64,000 bases of DNA from an uncultured Prevotella sp. (GTDB taxonomy: Bacteria; Bacteroidota; Bacteroidia; Bacteroidales; Bacteroidaceae). Below the pieces are notes generated by a model that saw only the letters and a program-made list of their open reading frames with translations, made no database searches and was not told where the DNA came from. A program made the position numbers and the translations under genes. Location of the stretch: NCBI GenBank assembly GCA_900315775.1, contig ONAJ01000005.1:1-64000 (forward strand). The letters are read 5' to 3'. Shown piece after piece: positions 46,021 through 53,648 of this stretch. How positions within the stretch are numbered: position 1 is the stretch's first letter; the number at the start of each line of letters is the position of its first letter.

Positions 46021-48315
46021 ATGGTAAAGATTACAAAAGAAGCAGCATTGGAATACCACGAGAGTGGGAAACCTGGCAAAATTGAAGTAAAGCCTACCAA
46101 GGCGTATCGTACCCAAACCGACCTAAGCTTGGCTTATTCTCCAGGCGTCGCTTATCCTTGTCTTGAGATTCAGGATAACCCCGACAATGCCTACCGTTAT
46201 ACCGACAAAGGTAATCTTGTTGCCGTCATAAGCAACGGTACCGCTGTACTCGGTCTTGGCGACATCGGAGCTATGAGTGGTAAACCCGTTATGGAAGGTA
46301 AAGGACTGCTGTTCAAGATATATGGTGGCATCGACGTCTTCGACATCGAAGTAGCCGAGAAAGACCCCGAGAAGTTCTGCGAGGCAGTAGAAAAGATTGC
46401 CCCAACCTTCGGAGGTATCAACCTCGAGGACATCAAAGCCCCCGAATGCTTCTACATCGAGGAACGTCTGAAACGAACACTCGACATCCCCGTGATGCAC
46501 GACGACCAGCACGGCACTGCCATCATCTCTGCCGCAGGACTGAAAAACGCCCTCGAGGTAGCTGGTAAGGACATCAAGAAGGTACGCATCGTAGTAAATG
46601 GTGCCGGCGCTGCTGCCATCTCTTGTACAAAACTGTATATGGCTCTCGGTGCCAGGAAAGAGAATATCCTCATGCTCGACTCAAAGGGTGTTATCTCCAT
46701 GGAGCGCACCGACCTCAACGAGCAGAAGAAGTTCTTCGCCACATCACGTACCGACGTACACACTCTCGAAGAGGCTATCAACGGTGCCGACGTCTTCGTA
46801 GGACTCTCCAAGGGTAACGTCCTCTCGCAGGACATGGTACGTTCTATGGCGAAAGACCCTATCATTTTTGCCCTTGCTAACCCTACTCCCGAAATCACCT
46901 ACGAGGAGGCTATGGAGGCACGTCCCGACGTACTTATGTCAACAGGACGCACCGACTATCCTAACCAGATAAACAACGTCATCGGCTTCCCCTACATCTT
47001 CCGTGGAGCCCTCGACGTTCACGCTACGGCTATCAACGAGGAGATGAAGATGGCAGCGGTCCACGCTATTGCCGACCTCGCCAAGCAGCCTGTTCCCGAT
47101 GTTGTCAACGACGTTTATAAGGTTAACAACCTGCGCTTCGGACGCAACTACTTCATTCCGAAACCCGTTGACCCACGACTCATCTCCGAGGTCAGCGCCG
47201 CCGTTGCTAAGGCAGCCATAAAGAGTGGCGTAGCACGTCGTACCATAAGCAACTGGGACGAGTACAAACACTCACTGAGCGTCCTCCTCGGTCAGGAGAC
47301 AAAACTCACACAGAAACTCTACGCCACAGCAAGTGCTCACCCACAGCGCATCGTCTTCGCCGAAGGCATGAACCCCACAATGCTACGCGCCGCAGTACAG
47401 GCAAAGTCGGAGGGCATCTGCGAGCCTATCCTCCTCGGCAACGACGAACGCATAAAGAAACTCGCCAAGGAACTCGACCTCTCGCTGAAAGGCATCAAGG
47501 TGGTTAACCTGCGTAGCGACAAGGAGAGCAGCCGTCGCGAGAAGTACGCACGAATCCTCACCGAGAAACGCCAGCGTGACGGCTACACCTTCGAGGAGGC
47601 CAACGACAAGATGTTCGAGCGTAACTACTTCGGAATGATGATGGTTGAGACGGGCGATGCCGACGCCTTCATCACTGGTCTCTACACCAAGTACTCCAAC
47701 ACCATCAAGGTAGCCAAGGAGGTTATCGGTATCCGCGACGAGCTGAAACACTTCGGCACCATGCACATCATCAACTCGCCAAAGGGAATCCTCTACATCG
47801 GCGATACCCTTATCAACCAGAACCCCGACACTTCCACCCTCGTCGATATAGCTCAGCTCTGCAGCACCACCGTTCGCTGGTTCAACGAGAAGCCCCGCAT
47901 AGCAATGATAAGTCACTCGAACTTCGGTTCCGACACCTCCGAGGGCTCTCAGAAAGTACGCGACGCCGTGAAGATACTCCAGAAGAACTATCCCGACATG
48001 ATTGTCGATGGCGAGATGCAGATTAGCTTTGCACTCAACAAACAGCTGCGCGACGAGAAGTACCCCTTCACACGTCTCTATGGCGAGAACGTCAACACCC
48101 TGGTGTTCCCTAACCTCACCAGCGCACGCTCAAGCTACAAGATGCTCCAGGCACTCGATACCGACGTGGAAATCATCGGTCCTATCCAGATGGGACTCAA
48201 CAAAGCCATCCACTTCGTTGACTTCGGCAGCAACGTGCGCGACATCGTCAACATCGCCGCCATCGCCGGCATCGACGCCTACGTCTGGAAGATTCAACAT
48301 AGAATAAAGAAATAA
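46021..48315 (+). CDS. maeB: NADP-dependent malic enzyme with C-terminal phosphotransacetylase-like domain
   Basis: 764 aa. Residues 1-425 are malic enzyme: [48 protein letters not shown] and [10 protein letters not shown]. Residues about 430-764 resemble phosphate acetyltransferase ([16 protein letters not shown] and [15 protein letters not shown]). The fused form converts malate to pyruvate and CO2. The second domain is usually regulatory, sensing acetyl-CoA, rather than catalytic. It follows feoAB by 16 bp and ends at a strong terminator (48324-48355). Confidence 0.95.
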   Translation: MVKITKEAALEYHESGKPGKIEVKPTKAYRTQTDLSLAYSPGVAYPCLEIQDNPDNAYRYTDKGNLVAVISNGTAVLGLGDIGAMSGKPVMEGKGLLFKIYGGIDVFDIEVAEKDPEKFCEAVEKIAPTFGGINLEDIKAPECFYIEERLKRTLDIPVMHDDQHGTAIISAAGLKNALEVAGKDIKKVRIVVNGAGAAAISCTKLYMALGARKENILMLDSKGVISMERTDLNEQKKFFATSRTDVHTLEEAINGADVFVGLSKGNVLSQDMVRSMAKDPIIFALANPTPEITYEEAMEARPDVLMSTGRTDYPNQINNVIGFPYIFRGALDVHATAINEEMKMAAVHAIADLAKQPVPDVVNDVYKVNNLRFGRNYFIPKPVDPRLISEVSAAVAKAAIKSGVARRTISNWDEYKHSLSVLLGQETKLTQKLYATASAHPQRIVFAEGMNPTMLRAAVQAKSEGICEPILLGNDERIKKLAKELDLSLKGIKVVNLRSDKESSRREKYARILTEKRQRDGYTFEEANDKMFERNYFGMMMVETGDADAFITGLYTKYSNTIKVAKEVIGIRDELKHFGTMHIINSPKGILYIGDTLINQNPDTSTLVDIAQLCSTTVRWFNEKPRIAMISHSNFGSDTSEGSQKVRDAVKILQKNYPDMIVDGEMQISFALNKQLRDEKYPFTRLYGENVNTLVFPNLTSARSSYKMLQALDTDVEIIGPIQMGLNKAIHFVDFGSNVRDIVNIAAIAGIDAYVWKIQHRIKK

Positions 48316-48323
48316 CCACAAAA

Positions 48324-48355
48324 AAGAAGCGGAGCCCTAAAGCTCCGCTTCTTTT
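48324..48355 (+). terminator. Rho-independent terminator of maeB
   Basis: AAGAAGCGGAGC (48324-48335), loop CCTAAA, GCTCCGCTTCTT (48342-48353), then T residues. A perfect 12-bp stem begins 9 nt after the maeB stop. Confidence 0.9.
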
Positions 48356-48382
48356 CTTCTTACTTCATCCTTCCTACTTGCC

Positions 48383-48425
48383 CTTTAGTAAGCCCCTCCC
48401 TTTGGAGGGGTTGGGGGAGGCTTTT
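48383..48425 (+). repeat. G/C-skewed dispersed repeat, copy 1
   Basis: Begins CTTTAGTAAGCCCCTCC, with a CCCCTCC/GGAGGGG hairpin (48393-48410), and ends GGGGTTGGGGGAGGCTTTT. A second copy lies at 48718-48766. I recall similar CCCTCC-GGAGGGGTTGGGG repeats scattered in many Bacteroidetes genomes. Function unknown. Confidence 0.75.
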
Positions 48426-48613
48426 AAGGCTCCTCCGGCTCCGGATTCGCCAGGTCAGCATCCTCATGACTGTCATCCGTCGTCTTGTAGATCGCGGCAA
48501 CACAGTAATACTGGAAAATCCGCCTCAAGGGGTGTAAGGGTGTTAAAGTCCGATAAATAAAGGTTTTAAGCGCAACACCCCAGGGTGTGAGGGTGTGGTG
48601 AGGGTGTTGTGCT

Positions 48614-48643
48614 GTCGGGAAATTCTCTAGAGAATTTCCCGAC
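48614..48643. repeat. 30-bp perfect palindrome centred on CTCTAGAG
   Basis: GTCGGGAAATTCTCT (48614-48628) is followed directly by its exact complement (48629-48643). It lies between the arms of the large inverted repeat. A shorter sister sits at 48685-48702. Confidence 0.85.
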
Positions 48644-48684
48644 AAACCAACCCCCTAATCCGACAAAAAACACGCTTTCACAAC

Positions 48685-48702
48685 AAATTCTCTAGAGAAT
48701 TT
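48685..48702. repeat. 18-bp palindrome, sister of the 30-bp palindrome
   Basis: AAATTCTCTAGAGAATTT is identical to the central 18 bp of the palindrome at 48614-48643, with different flanks. Confidence 0.85.
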
Positions 48703-48717
48703 TCCACCAAACCACCG

Positions 48718-48766
48718 CTTTAGTAAAGCCCCACCCTACTTGGGGAGGGGTTGGGGAGAGGCTTCC
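48718..48766 (+). repeat. G/C-skewed dispersed repeat, copy 2
   Basis: CTTTAGTAAAGCCCCACCC to GGGGAGGGGTTGGGG and GGCTTCC, in the same orientation as copy 1 (48383-48425) with substitutions and a few inserted bases. It abuts the right arm of the inverted repeat. A weaker CCCCT/AGGAGGGG relative occurs near 50251-50270. Confidence 0.7.
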
Positions 48767-49060
48767 ACCACACCCTTACCACACCCTTACACCCTGGGGT
48801 GTGCACCTCAAACCCCGATAAACACTGGGGTTTAACACCCTTACACCCTTAAACGTCAAAATTACAAGTACAGTAAAATCGCCATAATACACAACCAACA
48901 ACGGTTCTTTTCTCTTTTCTTTGCTTGTTCACCCGCACTCGTATTGGTTAACCCTTGCGTGCAGGGCGTAAGGATGAGCAGGGAACCCTGTCACACGTGA
49001 AGGCACTAAAGTTTATGCTATTACCCCAGAGTGTAGCTGCTCTATTGGAAATCTTATCTT

Positions 49061-49096
49061 TTTTCCCTTAAAGTAAATATCAACCTTAAGGGAAAA
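49061..49096. terminator. AT-rich hairpin in the gene-free stretch
   Basis: TTTTCCCTTAA (49061-49071) and TTAAGGGAAAA (49086-49096) form an 11-bp stem with a 14-nt loop. It could stop readthrough before the next promoter. Between 48860 and 49060 I see only a short CAGGG/CCCTG hairpin and no gene. Confidence 0.45.
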
Positions 49097-49176
49097 GAAA
49101 GTTTAGTTTGTATTGCGTATATATAGCAAAGAGACGTACAAAACTCATTATATTTATATTATTCTTGGTAAAAGCA

Positions 49177-49206
49177 TTGTCGATTCAGAAAAATATCGTA
49201 ACTTTG
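49177..49206 (+). promoter_or_regulatory. promoter of the small gene and acetyltransferase relic
   Basis: TTG (49177-49179), 19 bp, TAACTTTG (49199-49206), 66 nt before the ATG at 49273. Confidence 0.65.
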
Positions 49207-49272
49207 CACATGAAAAGTGCGAGTACGGTTTGCACCGTCCTTGCGCCAAGAACAAGAATAGGAGATACAACA

Positions 49273-49449
49273 ATGGCATTAGCAATCAAAGCAATTCCCA
49301 CACTCTACGGTGACGAAGCTCGTCGTTTCCGTGAGATGGCAGACGAAACGGAACGCAAGTATGACATGTGTCCGAAGCGAGATCTGAAGGCAGATCCTCG
49401 CTATCAAGCTATGCGCACGATTCTTGAGAGGTCGAACATCAACTACTGA
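49273..49449 (+). CDS. small antitoxin-like protein next to the acetyltransferase relic
   Basis: 58 aa, MALAIKAIPTLYGDEARRFR to ILERSNINY. Size, charge and the downstream GNAT gene (7-nt gap) resemble antitoxin-GNAT pairs in which the first gene is the DNA-binding antitoxin. I recall similar MALAIKAIPTL proteins beside GNAT genes in Bacteroidales. An in-frame extension to 49108 lies upstream of the promoter and is rejected. If the neighbour is inactive, this gene is an orphan antitoxin. Confidence 0.6.
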   Translation: MALAIKAIPTLYGDEARRFREMADETERKYDMCPKRDLKADPRYQAMRTILERSNINY

Positions 49450-49456
49450 TTCCACA

Positions 49457-49813
49457 ATGGCATTTCTCGAAGAAAACTGCGTACTCAACATACTGACTGA
49501 TGACATTCTTGAAGAGTGTCATCCTTTTGTGTGTGGCGATGACGATATGGATGAGTTCTTCCGAAAGGATGCGCTGGACTATACCCGTTACCGTATGGGA
49601 AAGTCATATTGCTTCCGTATGAATGATGCCAAGAATGAACCTGACGTGTTACGCTTCTATGAACATAATGGTTTCAAGCCCCTTTTCCCTCGTGAGATAG
49701 ACGAAGATTTCTACACGAAGCCACCTAAGGATGATGAGGAACGTGAAGAGCGAATGAAGAATCCTCGAAAGCTCAGGACTCGATTGATGTTTAGTGACTT
49801 ACTTGATGAATAA
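49457..49813 (+). pseudogene. GNAT acetyltransferase with its core deleted in frame
   Basis: 118 aa open frame. The N-terminal part (1-55: FLEENCVLNILTDDILEECH, then DMDEFFRKDALDYTRYRMGK and SYCFRM) matches the start of a GNAT family common in Bacteroidales. From about residue 58 (KNEPDVLRFYEHNGFKPLFP onward) it matches the end. As I recall the family, about 65-70 residues normally lie between, including the acetyl-CoA binding strand and the R/Q-x-x-G-x-G/A loop. These are absent, so the protein cannot bind acetyl-CoA in the normal way. The reading frame is kept. Pairs with the 58-aa gene upstream. Confidence 0.7.
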
Positions 49814-49910
49814 CAGAGGTATACGGGGAAAAGTATGGCAGCCTGATCACCTGCAACTTGTCCGCATAGACAGAAAGTACGAACCTCTATAAAAACCCCG
49901 TCCTAATACG

Positions 49911-49945
49911 AACAGGACTTGCATTCTTGATGTGCAAGTCCTGTT
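49911..49945 (+). terminator. hairpin after the acetyltransferase relic
   Basis: AACAGGACTTGCA (49911-49923) pairs perfectly with TGCAAGTCCTGTT (49933-49945) around a 9-nt loop, followed by TATTA. Probable terminator or stable mRNA 3' end. Confidence 0.65.
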
Positions 49946-50007
49946 TATTAGTAAGCGGGAGAATTGGCAGTGACTTTTAACCTTGATGTCAGGGGACTGT
50001 CCCCTGG

Positions 50008-50163
50008 TCACACGTTGTAATTCTTGCCATCGGCGGCAGTAGTTAAATATTGTTTGACAACTGAATCTGCGTACAAATCTCTTTCTTTCAGTATGTTAGA
50101 TATGTGCATACTGATGTTTAACTTCGAGGTGGCAAAAAGTTCTGCCATCTGTTGCTGGTTCAG
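50008..50163 (-). pseudogene. RhuM-family protein fragment
   Basis: The minus strand reads LNQQQMAELFATSKLNISMH, then ISNILKERDLYADSVVKQYL, then TTAADGKNYNV and stop (51 codons, an in-frame TGA just upstream). The QQQMAELF, NISMHISNI and TAADGK words are those of RhuM proteins, about 330 aa long and often found on genomic islands. Only a segment near the N-terminus survives, with no start codon and nothing recognisable on either side. It lies in the otherwise gene-free stretch 49814-50367, with a small AGGGGA/TCCCCT hairpin (49991-50005) just past its stop. Confidence 0.75.
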
Positions 50164-50295
50164 TCATATCTTACTACCCCAAGCCCCCATTCTTCGACTA
50201 GCGAAGCGAATTCATCGATTACCCGAGCAAGGCTCGCCACCCCGTAGCATTCCCCTAAAAGGAGGGGTTTTCCTATAAAAAATAGGGGAAATTCT

Positions 50296-50326
50296 TTTGC
50301 TTTATTCATATTTGTTGATATATTTG
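50296..50326 (+). promoter_or_regulatory. promoter of the Sel1-repeat gene
   Basis: TTTG (50296-50299), 19 bp, TATATTTG (50319-50326), 41 nt before the ATG at 50368. Confidence 0.7.
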
Positions 50327-50367
50327 CAGCGTGAATCAGAAAAAAAATAAACCTAAAACCGATGATT

Positions 50368-50862
50368 ATGAAAAGAATAATGACAATGATCGTTTCAATG
50401 TTGCTGTGTATGGCAACATTTGCACAGACCTCCCAACCTTCGTTTGATCAACAGCTGACGAAAGCCCGTATTCGCGGTGATGTTGAGGCCATGTACAATG
50501 TCGGATTAAGATATTACAATGGTGACGGTGTGGCTAAGAACGAACGCGAGTCATTCATCTGGATGCTGAGGGCGGCTCTGAAAGGCCATGTGGATGCGAT
50601 GGAACAGGTTGCCTATGATTATATGAACGGCATCGGTGTTGAAAAAGACCTTGTCATAGGATTCGAATGGATGCAGGCTGCCGCTGAAGCGGGTCAAGTA
50701 GATGCAATGGAAAACGTTGCCATTAACAAATATCTCGATGGGAATTATTGGGATGCCTATAAATGGTGTTCAAAGGCTGCTGCGAAAGGAAGCAAGACGG
50801 CTGCGGAATGGCTGAAGGATTTGGATGAACAACTATATAATGACCAGGACACTACTCGGTAA
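50368..50862 (+). CDS. secreted Sel1-repeat (TPR-like) protein
   Basis: 164 aa from the ATG at 50368 (another ATG lies two codons upstream). A signal peptide (KRIMTMIVSMLLCMATFAQ) is followed by three or four Sel1-like repeats of about 36 residues: GDVEAMYNVGLRYYNGDGVAKNE, GHVDAMEQVAYDYMNGIGVEKDL, GQVDAMENVAINKYLDGNYWDAY (each split by a variable helix). Sel1 proteins act as scaffolds for protein-protein contacts, and the partner here is unknown. It is a single gene between a promoter and a terminator. Confidence 0.85.
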   Translation: MKRIMTMIVSMLLCMATFAQTSQPSFDQQLTKARIRGDVEAMYNVGLRYYNGDGVAKNERESFIWMLRAALKGHVDAMEQVAYDYMNGIGVEKDLVIGFEWMQAAAEAGQVDAMENVAINKYLDGNYWDAYKWCSKAAAKGSKTAAEWLKDLDEQLYNDQDTTR

Positions 50863-50903
50863 GAGTTGTATTCACTGCTTAACGTGAAAGAACAAATTGT
50901 GAC

Positions 50904-50931
50904 AAGGGACGTCCCAATCAGGACGTCCCTT
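50904..50931 (+). terminator. Rho-independent terminator of the Sel1 gene
   Basis: AAGGGACGTCC (50904-50914), loop CAATCA, GGACGTCCCTT (50921-50931), then TCTTATT. It also precedes the end of the convergent amidohydrolase gene. Confidence 0.8.
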
Positions 50932-50997
50932 CTTATTCCCCTTCCTTAGAAAGTAAAGGCTACGGGTAGATCTCTAATCAATCACACCATCATCTGA

Positions 50998-52008
50998 CTA
51001 ACTCAAAATGTACTTCTCGGCATTCAGGTGGAAGAGTTTTTCTTTTTCCTCTTCCGTCAGATCGAGCGTTTTCACGAATTTCATCATGTTTGCCAGACAC
51101 TCGTAGGGGTAGTCTGAGGCGAAGATGATGCTGTCGATGCCGAAAGCCTGTTTGGTACACTCAAAGGTGATTTTAGACATAATGCCGCTGGTGGTCATCA
51201 CCACATTCTTGTTCTTGAAGTAGTAAGCAACGGTGTGCTTCATCTTCACCTCGTCGTCCTTGATCCATGCAAAACGGTTGTCAACCCTGTCGATGATGAA
51301 CGGGAAGTATTCACCACAATGGCCGAGAATCATTCTCAGCTTGGGGAACTTGTCGAAGGTGCCGTTGAGAATCAGTCGCAACGACGTCTTCATGGCATCC
51401 AGTCCGAATCCAAGACCTGGCGAAGAATACACATAACCCATATCCTTCATATCCTTGTCGTCGGAAGCCTGCGGATGAACGTAAACGGCACAACCCAACT
51501 CTTCTGCCTTTGCCAGCAAGGGAAGGTATTTCTCATCATACAGATGCTCATGCATGTAGTTGGAATGTGTGTGCCAGTATTTGAATCCCAGTTCTTTGAC
51601 GCAACGCTCCAACTCTTTGATGGCCTCATCGACGTATGGTGTTGGCAACACGGCAGCACCATAGAAGCGACCGGGGAATTTCTTGATGAGTTCTGCAACA
51701 GCGTCATTGGATTTCTTAGCGAAATACACGCACTCCTTCTCGGGCAATTCCTCCAACGCAGGCGAACTGGACATCACAGCGGCGTCAATGCCGCAACGGT
51801 CCATTTCCGCCACGCGCTCCGCTCCGAAATTCATCAACTCGTCAATAACTGGGTAGGTGTTCGTCACGCCACTGAAATGGGCATAGATCTTATCCCTCAC
51901 TTCCAGAACTTTTGTTTCCGGATAATACCTCATGGCCTGATCTCTCGTAGCGAGATAGTCCATCAACTCAGGTAAATAATAATGAAATTCGCAATCAATG
52001 ATTTTCAT
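50998..52008 (-). CDS. amidohydrolase-2 family protein (decarboxylase-like)
   Basis: 336-aa TIM-barrel metalloenzyme. The first metal site reads IIDCEFHYYLPE, an E-x-H rather than H-x-H motif, as in 2,3-dihydroxybenzoate and related decarboxylases. Later ligands are the His in YWHTHSNYMHEH, the His of MILGHCGEYFPF and the Asp of IFASDYPYE. Members of the ACMSD-like group cleave aromatic or small carboxylates, but specificity cannot be assigned. A -7-like TAACTTTG lies at 52066-52059. It is a single gene, convergent with the Sel1 gene. Confidence 0.82.
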   Translation of the reverse strand: MKIIDCEFHYYLPELMDYLATRDQAMRYYPETKVLEVRDKIYAHFSGVTNTYPVIDELMNFGAERVAEMDRCGIDAAVMSSSPALEELPEKECVYFAKKSNDAVAELIKKFPGRFYGAAVLPTPYVDEAIKELERCVKELGFKYWHTHSNYMHEHLYDEKYLPLLAKAEELGCAVYVHPQASDDKDMKDMGYVYSSPGLGFGLDAMKTSLRLILNGTFDKFPKLRMILGHCGEYFPFIIDRVDNRFAWIKDDEVKMKHTVAYYFKNKNVVMTTSGIMSKITFECTKQAFGIDSIIFASDYPYECLANMMKFVKTLDLTEEEKEKLFHLNAEKYILS

Positions 52009-52058
52009 GTCGTAATATTTATTTAGTATCAGATTCCATATAACATAGCTTTGTCTTG

Positions 52059-52066
52059 CAAAGTTA
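52059..52066 (-). promoter_or_regulatory. -7 element of the amidohydrolase gene
   Basis: TAACTTTG on the minus strand, 50 nt before the ATG at 52008, without a clear -33 element. Confidence 0.4.
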
Positions 52067-52183
52067 TAAAATAATGTAATCTTTTTGTTGGTTTGGCATT
52101 ACCTCTCCCTATTTTTAACGCAGTTTAACTGTTTGCAGGTCGTGGGGACAGTTTTAATTAGGTTCAAAATAAAACTGCTTTTA

Positions 52184-52215
52184 TTTGCATAAAAAAGGAA
52201 TATTGTGTACATTTG
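52184..52215 (+). promoter_or_regulatory. promoter of the second surface-protein gene
   Basis: TTTG (52184-52187), 20 bp, TACATTTG (52208-52215), 44 nt before the ATG at 52260. Confidence 0.75.
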
Positions 52216-52259
52216 CAACCCTAAAAAAGGAATTATCAAACTAATTAATTTATTAAGAT

Positions 52260-53636
52260 ATGATCAAAAAACTAAGATTATTGCTGCTTACGGTGCTTTT
52301 TACGGTATGTGGGACAGCTTTTGCAGACGGATGGTCGGAGGATTTCTCAGGACTGTCACTGGTTAATGACAATGGAGACCCTGTTGGCACTTATCAATTT
52401 GGCACTGGACTCTCTAATGGTTGGAAGGTTGTTGGTGGTACTATTTATAGAGGAGAAGGTTCTACCAACTATGGTTATATTTCTACTGGCGGTCACACCA
52501 GCAACAACGGTTACCTGGAGGCTTCGTATGGCGCCTCAAACAGCGCGTCTGTCTGGGTTTCAGCAGCTATGCCTGGCGACGAACTGACGTTCTGGATAAA
52601 GTGTACCAGCGGAAGTAGCTCAACAACGGGATACTACAAAATCTACGAGGCTAATGCTGACGGAAGCATAACGGCTACGGTATTAGGCGAAGGTAGTCTG
52701 AAGGGTGGTAGCGCCTGGACACAGAAGACTGTTGAGGGTGTTAACGGCAAGTATATAGCCATAAACCTCATCCGTATGCAAATAGACGATATGGAGTGTA
52801 ATACAGCTGTTGTTGAGCAGAAGGCTGACCTGAACATCTTGCAAAAGAATATTATGAGTCCTGTAGCTCTTGACGAGACGAGCAACCAGGTATGGATTCA
52901 GTACGAGAACAAGGGTAATGCCGCAGCTAAAAATGCTGTTGCTACTCTCTATGTTAACAATGTTGCCAACGCGACAAAGGAGATTGGCACTATTGATGTA
53001 AACGGCAACGGATATGCTTATCTGACTTATGACAAGACAACTATCAGCGCTGGAACATATCCTGTTTATATCAGTATTACAGCAGACAACGACGACACGG
53101 AGAGCACTTCGACAAAGCAGTCGGAGGCTGTGGATGTTACCTTCGAAGTGCCTGTTGTCGAGGTTAAGGACCTTGCTATTTCTCAGGTTTCATGCAACGA
53201 CATTGACCTGGCTGAACAGAGTCACTTCGTTACTGTTGTTGTGGTGAACAACGGAAATGTGGATATAGAGAATGCTCCTGTCAGCATAAAGGCTACCATC
53301 GGTGGCGAGGAGAAGGTTATCGGTACTGACGTCATCAGCGCGAAGGCTGGCACCGAGGGCAACACGGGTAGCGTTAATGTAAGCATCAATACAGAGGGCA
53401 TGACGGTAGGTTCGCTTACAATGACTATCAGCGTTGAGGTTGAGGGCGACGCCACTCCTGACGACAACACGATGCCTACAGAGGTTAACGTGGTGGACAA
53501 CACTGACGGCATAGCAACTGTAAATGCTGAAATGAAGAAGGACGCTCAGATTTACACCATCGGCGGCACAAAGGTCGGTAAGGTAAACGAAGGTGGTATT
53601 TACATCGTTAACGGCAGAAAGGTCGTGGTGAAGTAA
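52260..53636 (+). CDS. secreted CARDB-like surface protein with Por-like C-terminal tail
   Basis: 458 aa. The signal peptide is about MIKKLRLLLLTVLFTVCGTAFA. A jelly-roll-like N-terminal region (about 25-190, WSEDFSG start) follows. Two CARDB-like immunoglobulin-type domains lie at about 190-300 and 300-425 (KADLNILQKN and KDLAISQVSCNDIDLAEQSH starts). The end (AQIYTIGGTKVGKVNEGGIY, then IVNGRKVVVK) is the short C-terminal pattern of secreted Prevotella/Bacteroides proteins. It is likely surface-exposed or secreted, with function unknown. The composition is acidic and poor in Cys. Confidence 0.8.
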   Translation: MIKKLRLLLLTVLFTVCGTAFADGWSEDFSGLSLVNDNGDPVGTYQFGTGLSNGWKVVGGTIYRGEGSTNYGYISTGGHTSNNGYLEASYGASNSASVWVSAAMPGDELTFWIKCTSGSSSTTGYYKIYEANADGSITATVLGEGSLKGGSAWTQKTVEGVNGKYIAINLIRMQIDDMECNTAVVEQKADLNILQKNIMSPVALDETSNQVWIQYENKGNAAAKNAVATLYVNNVANATKEIGTIDVNGNGYAYLTYDKTTISAGTYPVYISITADNDDTESTSTKQSEAVDVTFEVPVVEVKDLAISQVSCNDIDLAEQSHFVTVVVVNNGNVDIENAPVSIKATIGGEEKVIGTDVISAKAGTEGNTGSVNVSINTEGMTVGSLTMTISVEVEGDATPDDNTMPTEVNVVDNTDGIATVNAEMKKDAQIYTIGGTKVGKVNEGGIYIVNGRKVVVK

Positions 53637-53648
53637 ACGGTTTTTTTG

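Larger units (their letters stand above)
48530..48848. repeat. large imperfect inverted repeat (candidate relic of a mobile element)
   Basis: Left arm 48530-48611 and right arm 48766-48848 are mirror images. The outer part GGTGTAAGGGTGTTAAA (48531-48547) matches the complement of 48831-48847 exactly. The inner 38 bp (48574-48611 against 48766-48803) match at 34 positions. The middle of each arm diverges. The 154-bp centre holds two palindromes and the second G/C-skewed repeat. The stretch 48356-49176 has no supported gene. Confidence 0.75.

Noticed and set aside
48424..48645. 73-codon minus-strand frame ending in an acidic Pro/Glu tail (DLANPEPEEP)
   Set aside because: Its N-terminal half runs through the inverted-repeat arm and the palindrome, and the start has no promoter. 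The last 35 codons could be a relic of an old gene, but no family is recognised.
48941..49010. Possible structured RNA or group II intron piece near GCAGGG...CCCTG
   Set aside because: Only a 5-bp stem and vague resemblance; no conserved domain V-like hairpin or intron-encoded protein seen.
49108..49272. N-terminal extension of the 58-aa antitoxin-like protein
   Set aside because: The extension lies before and within the promoter (49177-49206), so it would not be transcribed.
50024..50278. 84-codon plus-strand frame
   Set aside because: It is largely antisense to the RhuM fragment and runs into the repeat near 50251. Composition is not protein-like.
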